This document shows, piece by piece, positions 16,630 to 25,296 of a DNA stretch of 64,000 nucleotides; position 1 is the stretch's first letter, and every line of letters begins with the position of its first letter. The stretch comes from Roseibium aggregatum IAM 12614 (lineage in GTDB: Bacteria; Pseudomonadota; Alphaproteobacteria; Rhizobiales; Stappiaceae), in contig NZ_AAUW01000001.1 in NCBI RefSeq assembly GCF_000168975.1, positions 434,001-498,000 of the forward strand, in the 5' to 3' direction. The position numbers and the translations under genes are program-made. Below the pieces are notes generated by a model, which was given only the letters and a program-made list of their open reading frames with translations, was not told where the DNA came from and did no database searches.

Positions 16630-17694
16630 ATGTCCAAATATCACTACGGCGTTTTTGTCGGCCGTTTTCAGCCGCTGCATACGGGCCATGAGGCCGTCAT
16701 CAGAGCTGCGCTGAACGAAGTCGATACGCTGATCGTGCTGATTGGGTCTTCCGGTCAGGCACGGACCCCGCGAAACCCTTTCACCTGCACCGAACGCGAA
16801 GAGATGTTCGCCAAGGTGTTCAAGCACGAGCTGACGACCGGTCGTTTGATCCTGAAGCCTGTTTCGGATCATCCCTATTCGGACGCGGCCTGGTGTGCCG
16901 AGGTCCAGCGGGCCGTCAATGAAACCGTGCTCGCCCATTATAACAAGGGTGGCATCGTTCTGCATGGCTTGCAGGACATCAGGATAGCTCTCGCGGGCTA
17001 CGGCAAGGACCGCACGAGCTATTATCTGAAGCTGTTTCCCGAGTGGGGCAATGTGCAGTTGGCCAGCCAATACGGCACTTTCTCGTCGACAGACGTGCGC
17101 AGGCAGTTGTTCCAGCGCATCCCGGTCGTCTCCCGGTCGGTTCTGTCTGACGGCGTGGCGGAGTGGCTGGAAGGCTTCGTCATGACGGAAACCTTTCGCG
17201 CGCTTCTGGAAGAGGCCGAGTATCTGGAAGCCTATCCCAGGCAATGGGGCAGGGGGCCGTTCGTGACGGTCGATGCCGTTGTCATCCAGTCCGGCAACAT
17301 TCTTCTGGTCGAGCGCGGCCAGGCACCCGGCAAGGGATTATTGGCTCTGCCAGGCGGGTTCCTTGATCCCAGCGAAAGCATCAAGGATGCCGCAATCCGC
17401 GAGTTGAAGGAGGAAACCGCGATCAGCGACCACAAGGGAGAAATTCCCCCGGCCATGCTGGCGTCCTTCATCGACGGCACCAAGACAAGGGTCTTCGACC
17501 ATCCCGACCGGTCGCTGCGTGGCCGCATCGTCACCCACGCATTTCTGTTTCGCCTGCCGGAACGGCGCGAACTGTTTTCCGTTTCTGGTGGGGACGATGC
17601 TCGGTCAGCCAATTGGCATCGCCTGGGAGATCTGGAGCCCGAGCAGTTCTTCGAAGATCACTGGTCCATCATCCAATTGATGGCGGACCTGTAA
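16630..17694 (+). CDS. Bifunctional NMN adenylyltransferase / Nudix hydrolase
   Basis: In this 354-residue protein, residues 1 to about 180 form a NadM-type nucleotidyltransferase ('GVFVGRFQPLHTGHEAV', 'RTPRNPFTCTEREEM', 'TFSSTDVRRQL'). Residues from about 210 to the end form a Nudix domain with an intact box 'GGFLDPSESIKDAAIRELKEETAI'. The same fusion is known in cyanobacteria (slr0787 type). It makes NAD from NMN, while the Nudix part probably hydrolyses ADP-ribose or a related compound. The ATG at 16630 starts the domain directly. It lies 57 bases upstream of the NAMPT gene and downstream of the twin operator. Confidence 0.93.
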   Translation: MSKYHYGVFVGRFQPLHTGHEAVIRAALNEVDTLIVLIGSSGQARTPRNPFTCTEREEMFAKVFKHELTTGRLILKPVSDHPYSDAAWCAEVQRAVNETVLAHYNKGGIVLHGLQDIRIALAGYGKDRTSYYLKLFPEWGNVQLASQYGTFSSTDVRRQLFQRIPVVSRSVLSDGVAEWLEGFVMTETFRALLEEAEYLEAYPRQWGRGPFVTVDAVVIQSGNILLVERGQAPGKGLLALPGGFLDPSESIKDAAIRELKEETAISDHKGEIPPAMLASFIDGTKTRVFDHPDRSLRGRIVTHAFLFRLPERRELFSVSGGDDARSANWHRLGDLEPEQFFEDHWSIIQLMADL

Positions 17695-17750
17695 CAGCGC
17701 CTGCGGGGGAGGCCCGCAGACAATCGCATCTGTCACGTGAGGAGTTCACA

Positions 17751-19157
17751 ATGACAAATCCACTTCTGGCGACCGACAGCTACAAGCAGTCGCACTTCAA
17801 GCAGTATCCGCCCGAGGCCCGCAGGATCTCGGCCTATCTGGAAGCAAGGCCCAATCCGTTTTCGGATAGCGTCCTGTTCTTCGGGCTGCAATCTTACCTG
17901 AAGGACGTGCTTCTGAGGCCTATTACGGCAACGGACATCGAGGCGGCTGCCCGTATCTGTGCGGCCCATGGCGTTCCGTTCAACCGGGAAGGCTGGGAAC
18001 AGATCCTGACGGATCACGGCGGCCTGTTTCCGCTGGAGATCAAGGCTCTGCCGGAAGGAACACTGGCACCGAGCGGTGTGCCGCTTGTACAGGTGGAAAA
18101 CACCGACGAGCGCATGCCCTGGCTGACGACCTGGGTGGAAACCGCCTTGTTGCGGTCGGTCTGGTATCCGTCGACGGTCGCGACACTCTCCTTCAAGTGC
18201 AAGGAGATCCTGTATCGCGGTCTTCTGGAAACCTCTGAGGATCCAGCCGGACAGATCCCTTTCAAACTGCATGATTTCGGCGCGCGCGGGGTTTCCTCTG
18301 CCGAAAGCGCCGCACTTGGCGGCATGGCCCATCTGGTGAATTTCTCGGGCACCGACACCATGGAAGCTCTGGAAGCTGCCATGACCTGGTACGGTGCGGA
18401 TGTGGCGGGTTATTCGATCCCCGCCGCGGAACACTCGACCATGACCAGTTGGGGACAGGAGCGGGAAATCGACGCCTACCGGAACATGCTGGTGCAATTT
18501 GGCCGGCCCAATGCGCTGGTGGCGGTCGTTTCCGACAGCTACGACCTTGGCAATGCTGTCGAGCACCTGTGGTGCGGCCGGTTGAAGGATGAGGTGCTCG
18601 CCTCGGGCACGACGGTCGTCATCCGCCCGGATTCCGGAGATCCCGTCGAAATGCCGCTGAAGGTCATGGAGACCCTTTGGCAGCACTACGGCGGCTCGGA
18701 AAACAGCAAGGGCGCACGTGTGTTGCATCCGTCGGTTCGTGTCATTCAGGGGGATGGCATGAAGCTCGATACCATCAGGCAACTGGTGGAAGAGCTGGTG
18801 CGTCGCAAATGGTCCGTCGACAACATTGCCGTCGGCATGGGCGGTGGTCTGTTGCAACAGGTCAACCGGGATACGATGCGCTTTGCGATGAAGGCAAATG
18901 CCATGAAAACCGCGGACGGCACCTGGCGTGATGTCTCCAAGACCCCGGTCACCGATCCCGGCAAGGCCTCCAAGGCCGGGCGGCAGGCGACGGTTCTCGA
19001 AAACGGTGTGCTGACCGCAATTCGTCTCGAGGAACTCGGTGGCAGAACCGACCAGTTGCAGACGGTCTACCGCAATGGTGCACTGGTGAAGGACTGGACC
19101 TTTGATGAGGTCCGCGAGCGGTCCCATCAGCATCTGCTGGAGAGGGTCGCAAGCTGA
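17751..19157 (+). CDS. nadV: Nicotinamide phosphoribosyltransferase
   Basis: This 468-residue protein has the NAMPT/NadV signatures 'LLATDSYKQSHFKQYP', 'KLHDFGARGVSSAESAALGG', 'YSIPAAEHSTMTSWG', 'VIRPDSGDP' and 'GMGGGLLQQVNRDT'. It condenses nicotinamide with PRPP to NMN, which the preceding gene's product adenylates to NAD. Together they form a two-step salvage route that bypasses nicotinamide deamidation. The ATG at 17751 has GAGGAG seven bases upstream. Confidence 0.95.
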   Translation: MTNPLLATDSYKQSHFKQYPPEARRISAYLEARPNPFSDSVLFFGLQSYLKDVLLRPITATDIEAAARICAAHGVPFNREGWEQILTDHGGLFPLEIKALPEGTLAPSGVPLVQVENTDERMPWLTTWVETALLRSVWYPSTVATLSFKCKEILYRGLLETSEDPAGQIPFKLHDFGARGVSSAESAALGGMAHLVNFSGTDTMEALEAAMTWYGADVAGYSIPAAEHSTMTSWGQEREIDAYRNMLVQFGRPNALVAVVSDSYDLGNAVEHLWCGRLKDEVLASGTTVVIRPDSGDPVEMPLKVMETLWQHYGGSENSKGARVLHPSVRVIQGDGMKLDTIRQLVEELVRRKWSVDNIAVGMGGGLLQQVNRDTMRFAMKANAMKTADGTWRDVSKTPVTDPGKASKAGRQATVLENGVLTAIRLEELGGRTDQLQTVYRNGALVKDWTFDEVRERSHQHLLERVAS

Positions 19158-19194
19158 CCTCTTGATTGCCCAGGAGGCTGGCCGGGGGAACTCG

Positions 19195-19252
19195 GCCGGT
19201 CATTGAGCCAAAGACGCGGACGGTCCATACCCTAAAGGGCCGTCCGTTGCCA
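19195..19252. terminator. Possible bidirectional terminator between nadV and the YcaQ-like gene
   Basis: GGACGG and CCGTCC arms enclose a loop containing the smaller CCCT/AGGG pair, in the 75-base space between convergent genes. There is no strong T-run, so this is a weak call. Confidence 0.3.
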
Positions 19253-20449
19253 GTCCGGCTCGTAGGTGATGTCGGAAACGCCGGCAAAGCGGGCAGTGCG
19301 TTCAAGCTCCGCCTGAAGCTTGACCTCACGGCCCTTCGAGGCTCTGATGCCTTGCTCTGGCCAATAGGCCCGAACGTGAAGCCTGTCCTCGCTTCTCAGC
19401 GCCTTCATGTCGATCCGCCCGATCAAACGGTCGCCCTCCAGGACCGGGAAGACATAATAGCCGTATTGGCGCTTTGGCTCTGGAACGAAGATCTCTATCC
19501 GGTAGGAGAAGCCGAAAAGCCGTTCGGCACGCTTGCGGTCACGCAGCGCCGGGTCGAAGGGGGACAGGATACGCACGCGCGAAGGTGGCTCGGGAAGCGC
19601 ATCAAGGGTGTTGAGCGTTTCCGGATAGGCGAAGACTTTCCGCCAGGATCCGTCGACACATTCAACTTCAATCTCGGCAATCGTACCCTCGGCCAGTGCC
19701 GCCGTGCACCAGTCCTTGGCTTCCTGGGGCGTGATCAGGTCCCAGAAGGCTGCAATCTCGCCGGAGGTCGCGAAACCAAGCCGGTCGAGGGCGGCGCGGG
19801 CTGCCCAGTCCGTCGTTTCATCGAAATCATGTGCGGCGTTAAGGTGCTGCACTGGAATGACCCGTTCCGTGAGGTCATAGACTTTCTGAAATCCGTTCCG
19901 GCCGGAAACCGACAGTTCGCCAGTGCGCCATAGAAATTCGAGTGCTGCCTTCGAAGGGTGCCATTCCCACCAGCCGCCACTGCTGCGTTCTTCGTCTTCA
20001 CCGACAGTTGCAGACGTGACCGGACCATGGTCGCTGATCCGTTTGAGTATCTCGTCGAATTTCCGTTCGAACTCGTTCTGGTGCCAGTTGCGCCATCTGT
20101 TGATGAGGTTTTCCTTGTCCCGGCTGAACCTTAGGCGCCAATGCCGGAAGAACTCGGTCGGTATGACAGACGCATCATGGGTCCAATGCTCGAACAGATG
20201 CCGGTCACGCTCGGTGAGAAGTTTGAGGTTCTTCTCCTTGTAGGCAGGTCGTCTGGCAGCCAGGATCATGTGGTGGGCGCGGGCGACGGTGTTGATGCTG
20301 TCGATCTGGACGAAACCGAGCTGGTCTATGACAGCGGCAAGATCATCACCCTTTCCGCTTCCCTTGGGGGCGGAGGCAAGGCCGTGTCTTTCCAGGAAGA
20401 GGTGCCGTGCGAGACGATTCGGCAGCCGGGGCAGGGAGGAGACATTCAT
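19232..20449 (-). CDS. Winged-helix DNA-binding protein, YcaQ/crosslink-repair glycosylase family (DUF1006)
   Basis: This 405-residue protein starts 'RLPNRLARHLFLERHGL'. It carries the key 'LGFVQIDSINTVARAHHMIL' (QxD motif), 'HWTHDASVIP', and the C-terminal 'RILSPFDPALRDRKRAERLFGFSYRIEIFVPEPKRQYGYYVFPVL', all typical of YcaQ/AlkX-like proteins. E. coli YcaQ unhooks interstrand crosslinks and removes bulky N-alkylpurines. The Q and D of QxD are present, so activity is plausible. It appears monocistronic. Confidence 0.87.
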   Translation of the reverse strand: MNVSSLPRLPNRLARHLFLERHGLASAPKGSGKGDDLAAVIDQLGFVQIDSINTVARAHHMILAARRPAYKEKNLKLLTERDRHLFEHWTHDASVIPTEFFRHWRLRFSRDKENLINRWRNWHQNEFERKFDEILKRISDHGPVTSATVGEDEERSSGGWWEWHPSKAALEFLWRTGELSVSGRNGFQKVYDLTERVIPVQHLNAAHDFDETTDWAARAALDRLGFATSGEIAAFWDLITPQEAKDWCTAALAEGTIAEIEVECVDGSWRKVFAYPETLNTLDALPEPPSRVRILSPFDPALRDRKRAERLFGFSYRIEIFVPEPKRQYGYYVFPVLEGDRLIGRIDMKALRSEDRLHVRAYWPEQGIRASKGREVKLQAELERTARFAGVSDITYEPDWQRTAL

Positions 20450-20658
20450 GAAACGAAGCTAGCATCTTCCCCGGATCAAAAAAACGGTCGCCAAGCGGTA
20501 TTGTCAATTTTGTCGATGCGAATGATGCAGCTGGTCGGAATGATTTCGTAAATACAACGCAGGTACACGTAAAACGTGTTTTTTTGATTGACCGATTAGT
20601 CAAAAGAAGTTTCACTCGATTGCCTGGCTTCAACCGAGGCGTTGTTCGAGCGGTCAAA

Positions 20659-21465
20659 ATGAGAGTTTTCAATCGATTAGGAAGGCGATTGTTCATCACG
20701 GCTCTGGCGTATGCGGCTTTGTCGCTGGCGCCTGCGAGCTCTGCGGACACAGATGGCTGCTCAAAGGTCAAGCTCAACGGATCAAGCGTCTGGTACCCGG
20801 TCTCCATGCGCGAGCAAGCGGACGGCAGTCTCAAGGGCGTGTTTCCAGACCTTGCCACGGAAGTCTTTACCGCCTTGGGCGTGCCGCTGATGGTTGGCCC
20901 GGAGCTTCCGTGGAAACGGCTTTTGACATTGCTGGAGCATGGGCAGATCGACATTCTCGCCGGGGCGTATCTGACCGATGAAAGGCTCGCAAAGTACGGT
21001 GTCAGTCAGCCGGTGATGCAGGAAGAGGTCGGTGTCATCATCCGGTCCAATCTCGGTGTCCGCCCGCAATCACTGAAAGACCTTGCAGGACTGAGAGGCG
21101 TTGCACCGTTCGGGGCTTCATTTGGCGAGGAATTCGAAAACTTTGCCACATCCCATTTGTCTATCGACAGACAGCCGTTCGAAGATTTCAAAACCAACAT
21201 ACTTCTGGTCGCGGAGGAGAAGGCGGATTACCTGATAATCGCCCGCCAGGAAGGCGAGAGGATGATCAAGGAGGCGAGGGTCGAAGGAAAGGTCGAAGTC
21301 TTGCCGTGGGTTGCTTCGGTCAACACGCTTCATTTCATGTTTTCCAGGGCAACGCCGTGTATAAAGATGCTGGAAGCGTTTGACGAAGAGCTGCTTCGCC
21401 GCCGGGAGACCGGCCGGTTGGATGAGTTGATCGAAGACTACACTCTGCCAGTTGGCGACGGGTAG
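20659..21465 (+). CDS. Periplasmic solute-binding protein (SBP_bac_3-like), orphan
   Basis: This is a 268-residue protein from the ATG at 20659, with a signal peptide ('LFITALAYAALSLAPASSA') and a type-2 periplasmic binding fold ('GVFPDLATEVFTALGV', 'LLEHGQIDILAGAYLTDERLAKYGVSQPVM'). The start is uncertain, because an in-frame TTG at 20584 would add a basic stretch and neither has a good ribosome site. Amino acids or other polar solutes are typical ligands. No ABC permease or ATPase gene adjoins it, so it may work with a distant transporter or as a sensor partner. Confidence 0.78.
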   Translation: MRVFNRLGRRLFITALAYAALSLAPASSADTDGCSKVKLNGSSVWYPVSMREQADGSLKGVFPDLATEVFTALGVPLMVGPELPWKRLLTLLEHGQIDILAGAYLTDERLAKYGVSQPVMQEEVGVIIRSNLGVRPQSLKDLAGLRGVAPFGASFGEEFENFATSHLSIDRQPFEDFKTNILLVAEEKADYLIIARQEGERMIKEARVEGKVEVLPWVASVNTLHFMFSRATPCIKMLEAFDEELLRRRETGRLDELIEDYTLPVGDG

Positions 21466-21503
21466 CAGAACCAAGAGACCCACATGCAGCATCAGGTAAA
21501 CGC

Positions 21504-22271
21504 GTGACGGATCTGGGTGCATCCGGCCTGGGGCTGGTTCTCGTTGCCGTTGTGGTGTTCCTCGGTGCGGGGTTCGTCAAGGGGCTCGTGGGGTTCGGTT
21601 TGCCGACGATCGGGCTCGGGCTGATGACCGTTTTTGTCGGTGTCGAAAAGGCGATGGTCCTCATTCTGTGGCCGGCATTTCTGACCAACCTTTGGCAAAG
21701 CGTGTCCGGTGGTCACCTGCGCGTTCTAGTGCCTCGCCTCTGGCCGTTTCTGGTTTCCGCTGTCGCAACGCTTGCAGCCGGGACATTCATCCTCACACAA
21801 TTGCCGGACGGGGCTGCAGATCTGCTGCTCGGACTTCTTATGGTTTTCTATGCCGTACCGATGCTGGCTGGTCTTGTTCTGCGTATTCCGGAAAACCGTG
21901 TCATTCCGGTGGGCGTGGCCATCGGGCTGGTCAACGGTGTCATGTCAGGCCTGACAGGGTCCTACACGGTGCCGGGGGTCATGTATCTGCAGGCACTTGG
22001 GCTCAAGCGGGACGAGTTGATCCAGGCGATGGGCCTCTTGTTCCTGTTGTCGACGATTGCGCTTGGTGTATCGCTTGGTGGCTTCGGATTGATGGGGGGG
22101 CAGGAGGCACTGGCTTCCGCTGCGCTGGTCGTTCCGGCACTCTCCGGCGTCTGGGCCGGACAATTCACGCGGCGCAGAGTGTCTGAGGCTGGCTTCCGCC
22201 GACTCGTGCTCGCCGCCATCCTCGCACTCGGCCTCTATCTCATTCCCCTCGGTCTCTGGCGGCTGTATTAG
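21504..22271 (+). CDS. TauE/SafE (TSUP) family sulfite/organic-anion permease
   Basis: This 255-residue membrane protein starts at GTG 21504. It has about eight hydrophobic helices, with 'GAGFVKGLVGFGLPTIGLGLM' near the start and 'GLVNGVMSGLTGSYTVPGVMYLQALGL' in the second half, the two internally related halves of TSUP proteins. Members export or import sulfite, sulfoacetate or other small organic anions. Substrate is not deducible. It follows the solute-binding protein gene by 38 bases; co-transcription is possible but may not reflect joint function. Confidence 0.87.
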   Translation: MTDLGASGLGLVLVAVVVFLGAGFVKGLVGFGLPTIGLGLMTVFVGVEKAMVLILWPAFLTNLWQSVSGGHLRVLVPRLWPFLVSAVATLAAGTFILTQLPDGAADLLLGLLMVFYAVPMLAGLVLRIPENRVIPVGVAIGLVNGVMSGLTGSYTVPGVMYLQALGLKRDELIQAMGLLFLLSTIALGVSLGGFGLMGGQEALASAALVVPALSGVWAGQFTRRRVSEAGFRRLVLAAILALGLYLIPLGLWRLY

Positions 22272-22317
22272 CTTTTCCAGCAGATAGGGGGCTTGGTGAC
22301 AAATTCCCGTCTGGTCA

Positions 22318-22347
22318 TCCCGGACGCAGCGTAGCGAAGATCCGGGA
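22318..22347. repeat. REP-like palindrome, left half of a pair
   Basis: TCCCGGA-N16-TCCGGGA, preceded by 'ctggtca', is the widespread 'GTCATCCCGG...CCGGGA' intergenic repeat type of Hyphomicrobiales. A second, inverted copy lies 70 bases downstream. Confidence 0.6.
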
Positions 22348-22417
22348 TCGGAGAGCTGGGAAACTTGGAACCTGAAGCCCTGAAAACAAATTCTCAAACA
22401 CGATTGAGTTTTGTGCC

Positions 22418-22456
22418 TGCCCGGTCGCGGCTCGCGCTTCGCTTGGCCGGGTGACA
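22418..22456. repeat. REP-like palindrome, right half of a pair (inverted)
   Basis: GCCCGGTCGCGGC...GGCCGGGTGACAA is the reverse-orientation partner of the element at 22318, giving a BIME-like head-to-head pair between two convergent genes. Confidence 0.55.
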
Positions 22457-22487
22457 ATGGAGAGGCTTTTTTCTGCTAAACACAGAA

Positions 22488-22512
22488 ACGCCGCGGAAAC
22501 CGCGGCGCTCAC
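22488..22512 (-). terminator. Terminator of the GlxA-family regulator gene
   Basis: On the minus strand GCGCCGCGG-ttt-CCGCGGCGTTTCTGTGTTT forms a strong GC stem followed by a T-rich stretch, about 30 bases past the gene's stop codon. Confidence 0.75.
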
Positions 22513-22538
22513 ACTCTCATGATGTTGGTGAATCTGTC

Positions 22539-23573
22539 TTACTTCGCGATCAGTCGCATGGGTGTGGCCGTGCCGACACCGGATGTCGGCTTGGTGTTGG
22601 CCCACTGGTAGGACTGGCGCTCTTCCGTCGGCGTGCACAAGAAGCGCTCACGGTAGCACTTGGTGAAATGAGACGTTGACGCGAAACCGCAGGCAAGCGC
22701 GACATCCAGCACCGGCCGGCTGGTCCGGCGCAACAGGTCCCGCGCGGTTTCCAGGCGCAGACGCAAATAGTACTGGCCCGGTGTGCAATTGAAATGCCGG
22801 CGGAACAGACGCTCCAACTGGCGCGGCGACAGGTTGACCGTCATGGCGAGCTGCTGGCAGCTCAGCGGGTCCTCGATATGAAGATCCATGATCCGGATCG
22901 CGTCGAGGATCTTGGCATTCGAGATGCCGGTCCGGGCTTCGATGTCGTGGCGCTGTGCAGATTCGCCGGAGCGCATGTTCTGGTAGAGCGCAACTTCAGC
23001 GACTTCATGGGCCAGATAAGCGCCATGCTGGATGGCGATCAGGCGCAGCATCATGTCGAGCGAAGCCATGCCGCCGGCGCAGGTGATGCAGTTGCGGTCG
23101 ATCGCGAAGATGTCGGAGGTCACTTCGACGTCCGGAAATTCTTCCCGCAGGGACCTCAGGTTCTCCCAATGGATGGTGCAACGGCGGCCGTCCAGAAGAT
23201 GGTACCGGGCAAGCAGATAGGCCCCGGTGCAGATGGCGCCGAAGGTTCGGCCCATGGCATTCAACCGGCGCAGTCTGTTGCCGAGTTCCGCGTCCAGCGG
23301 CAAGCGTTCAACGTCGATGCCGGTACACAAAAGTGTAATGTCGGCGTCATGCAGGTCGCGAACAGATTTTTTAACCGCGACCTCGCAGCCATTGCTTGCC
23401 GTGACTGGATTTCCGTCAAGCGAATAAGTCGTCCACTGGTAGTATTCTCTCCCCAGAAGGCGGTTTGCTATTCGCACAGGCTCGATAACGCTCGCGAAAG
23501 CGTTCATGGAAAACCGCTCCATGAGCACGAATGCTATTTTCTGGCCTGTTTCTTCGTGCGCGCGTCCGGACAT
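22539..23573 (-). CDS. GlxA family (DJ-1/PfpI + AraC) transcriptional regulator
   Basis: This 344-residue protein has an N-terminal DJ-1/PfpI-type amidotransferase fold (about residues 12-185, with 'GAICTGAYLLA' at the nucleophile elbow). The C-terminal AraC DNA-binding domain lies at about 225-320 ('LSPRQLERLFRRHFNCTPGQYYLRLRLETARDLLRRTSRPVLDVALACGF'). This layout and length match GbdR, CdhR and ArgR-type regulators, which respond to glycine betaine, carnitine or arginine derivatives. The inducer cannot be read from sequence. A GbdR-like role would fit a bacterium with methyl-group catabolism. Confidence 0.9.
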   Translation of the reverse strand: MSGRAHEETGQKIAFVLMERFSMNAFASVIEPVRIANRLLGREYYQWTTYSLDGNPVTASNGCEVAVKKSVRDLHDADITLLCTGIDVERLPLDAELGNRLRRLNAMGRTFGAICTGAYLLARYHLLDGRRCTIHWENLRSLREEFPDVEVTSDIFAIDRNCITCAGGMASLDMMLRLIAIQHGAYLAHEVAEVALYQNMRSGESAQRHDIEARTGISNAKILDAIRIMDLHIEDPLSCQQLAMTVNLSPRQLERLFRRHFNCTPGQYYLRLRLETARDLLRRTSRPVLDVALACGFASTSHFTKCYRERFLCTPTEERQSYQWANTKPTSGVGTATPMRLIAK

Positions 23574-23690
23574 TTACTGTGCCTCAGTGGAAGGTATTAT
23601 TGCTGTTTGTCTTTGGTTTTCAGCAAGTTTTGCAGTTTGTATTTATCTGTCAAATAAAAAACGCTTACAGAACTGATATTATCGTAAATG

Positions 23691-24536
23691 TCATAAACGA
23701 ATTGGCGATGTTGCCCAGCCTGTCATCCAGGTGCGGAACATTTCATCGGCAAATGTCGTCTTTTTAACCGCGACGCCAACGCTGCGGTGCTCCAGGCCCT
23801 CATGGTCCAGCGGAATCCCCCTCAAGGAGCTTTTCAACTTCAGATGACCGGCTGGCAGAATGGCGGCACCAAAGCCAAGTCCGGTCAGTTCCAGCACCTG
23901 CTGATCGTTCACGGCTTCTGCGGAGACTTTTAAGGGGGCGTCCGCGAGGGCGAATTCGGCCAGCATTGCATCGTGCCTGGGGCAATATCTGCGGGAAACC
24001 AGCGTAACCGAGCGCAGGTCCTCAATCGAAATCCTGTTCCGTCCCGCAAGCGGATGAGACCGTGCAACGGCAAGGACATAGGGCTCTGTGTAAAGTTCCG
24101 TGAACCTGTGCCCTTTCGGTGCGCAGACCTTGTCGACAATTGCAAGTTCCGCATCCTTCGCCGTCTGCTCGAAACGCATTTCCAGCGTGGGGCAGGAGGT
24201 GCGAAGGGCATGGAACGCGCCTTGATAGGCGGACAGCAGGACATCGGGAGCCGTGTAGAGGCTCAAATGAAGAGGCGGCTCTTTGAGGAAGCGACGTTCG
24301 GCATCCCCGACCGCACGAAGGATCGTTTGGGCATGATGATAAAGATCCCTGCCGGCCGGTGTCGGACGTAGGCCCGTGCGAGAGCGGACAAATAGCGGCG
24401 TTCCCAACGTGTCTTCGAGTTTCTGCAGGGCTTGCGACAGGGAAGGTTGGGAAATGCCGTGCCCGGACGCTGCTGAACTGATCGTTCCCATTTCAAAGGC
24501 GCTGACGAAATAACGCAGAGGGGTCACTTCAAGCAT
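23691..24536 (-). CDS. LysR family transcriptional regulator
   Basis: This 281-residue protein has an N-terminal winged helix-turn-helix ('LRYFVSAFEMGTISSAASGHGISQPSLSQALQKLEDTLGTPLFVRS'). A LysR effector-binding domain follows. It is divergent from a small NTF2-like gene, its most likely target. ATAGG-N5-CCTAT (24535-24549) overlaps its start codon and has a LysR-box-like shape. The co-inducer is unknown. Confidence 0.92.
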   Translation of the reverse strand: MLEVTPLRYFVSAFEMGTISSAASGHGISQPSLSQALQKLEDTLGTPLFVRSRTGLRPTPAGRDLYHHAQTILRAVGDAERRFLKEPPLHLSLYTAPDVLLSAYQGAFHALRTSCPTLEMRFEQTAKDAELAIVDKVCAPKGHRFTELYTEPYVLAVARSHPLAGRNRISIEDLRSVTLVSRRYCPRHDAMLAEFALADAPLKVSAEAVNDQQVLELTGLGFGAAILPAGHLKLKSSLRGIPLDHEGLEHRSVGVAVKKTTFADEMFRTWMTGWATSPIRL

Positions 24537-24644
24537 AGGAGTGGCCTATATTAAAGATAAGTCGCATAGGACTATACTATGAAAGAGCGGGAATGCACAC
24601 CTCTGCCTGTCAATCACATCGTCCGGTATTGAAGGATCCCCCGC

Positions 24645-25085
24645 ATGAATTCCGCATTCCCTCTATCTCAGTCCGAAACCTTTCCGCTGGCGCGCACAGA
24701 ACGGATCGCCATTCACCGCGTGCTCGACCTCTTCGAGAAGGGTTCTCCCGAATTGTTCGCAGAACTGTCGGATCAAATCGATTTCCGCATCGATCACTAC
24801 CGAGATGAAACCGATGTTTCCTGGCAGGTCGCCTCGAGCCCCGCGGATATGGCAATTGTGCTGCAGCGCCTTGCGCGGGAAGTGTTTCCCAAAGGAACAC
24901 ATGTGCACGGGCTGGCTTCCCAGGCCTTGGGGCAGGGGTGGTTTTTCACGCGCTTCGAGCAAAGGTTTTTCTATCCCGTCAAGGACTGCGAGTGCGAAAG
25001 TGTCACTTATATCGTCAGCCACGAAAGCGACGGAAAGCTCGATTTCTTTCGGGAAACCGTGACGACGATCGTTGAGAAGTCCTGA
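24645..25085 (+). CDS. Small hypothetical protein with an NTF2/SnoaL-like pattern
   Basis: This 146-residue cytoplasmic protein shows an N-terminal helix ('RTERIAIHRVLDLFEKGSPELFAELSDQIDFRIDHY') and later strands ('HVHGLASQALGQGWFFTRFEQRFFYP', 'ESVTYIVSHESDGKLDFFRETVTTI'). That resembles the cone-like NTF2 fold of polyketide cyclases and ketosteroid isomerase. I do not recognise a specific family, and the fold call is tentative. It is divergent from the LysR gene and probably regulated by it. Confidence 0.65.
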   Translation: MNSAFPLSQSETFPLARTERIAIHRVLDLFEKGSPELFAELSDQIDFRIDHYRDETDVSWQVASSPADMAIVLQRLAREVFPKGTHVHGLASQALGQGWFFTRFEQRFFYPVKDCECESVTYIVSHESDGKLDFFRETVTTIVEKS

Positions 25086-25097
25086 CCGATCATGTGC

Positions 25098-25136
25098 CAG
25101 ACCTGCGATGCCGCAATGAAGGATGGCAGGTCTGGA
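25098..25136 (+). terminator. Hairpin downstream of the NTF2-like gene
   Basis: CCAGACCTGC-N19-GCAGGTCTGG is a perfect 10-bp inverted repeat 13 bases past the stop codon. No T-run follows, so it may be a 3'-end protecting stem and not an intrinsic terminator. Confidence 0.5.
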
Positions 25137-25296
25137 GCACATCTGAACGGTGTTGGCGCGCATTCCTGACCTTTTTTAGAATGATTTTTTTGCAGTAAGT
25201 GCGTTTAGTGGATCGGAGTTGCTTCAAGTCAAGGCTGGACTAGTGCTACATGAGGCACAATCTTAGAAGCGCGCTGACTTACGGACCCCGATTGAC

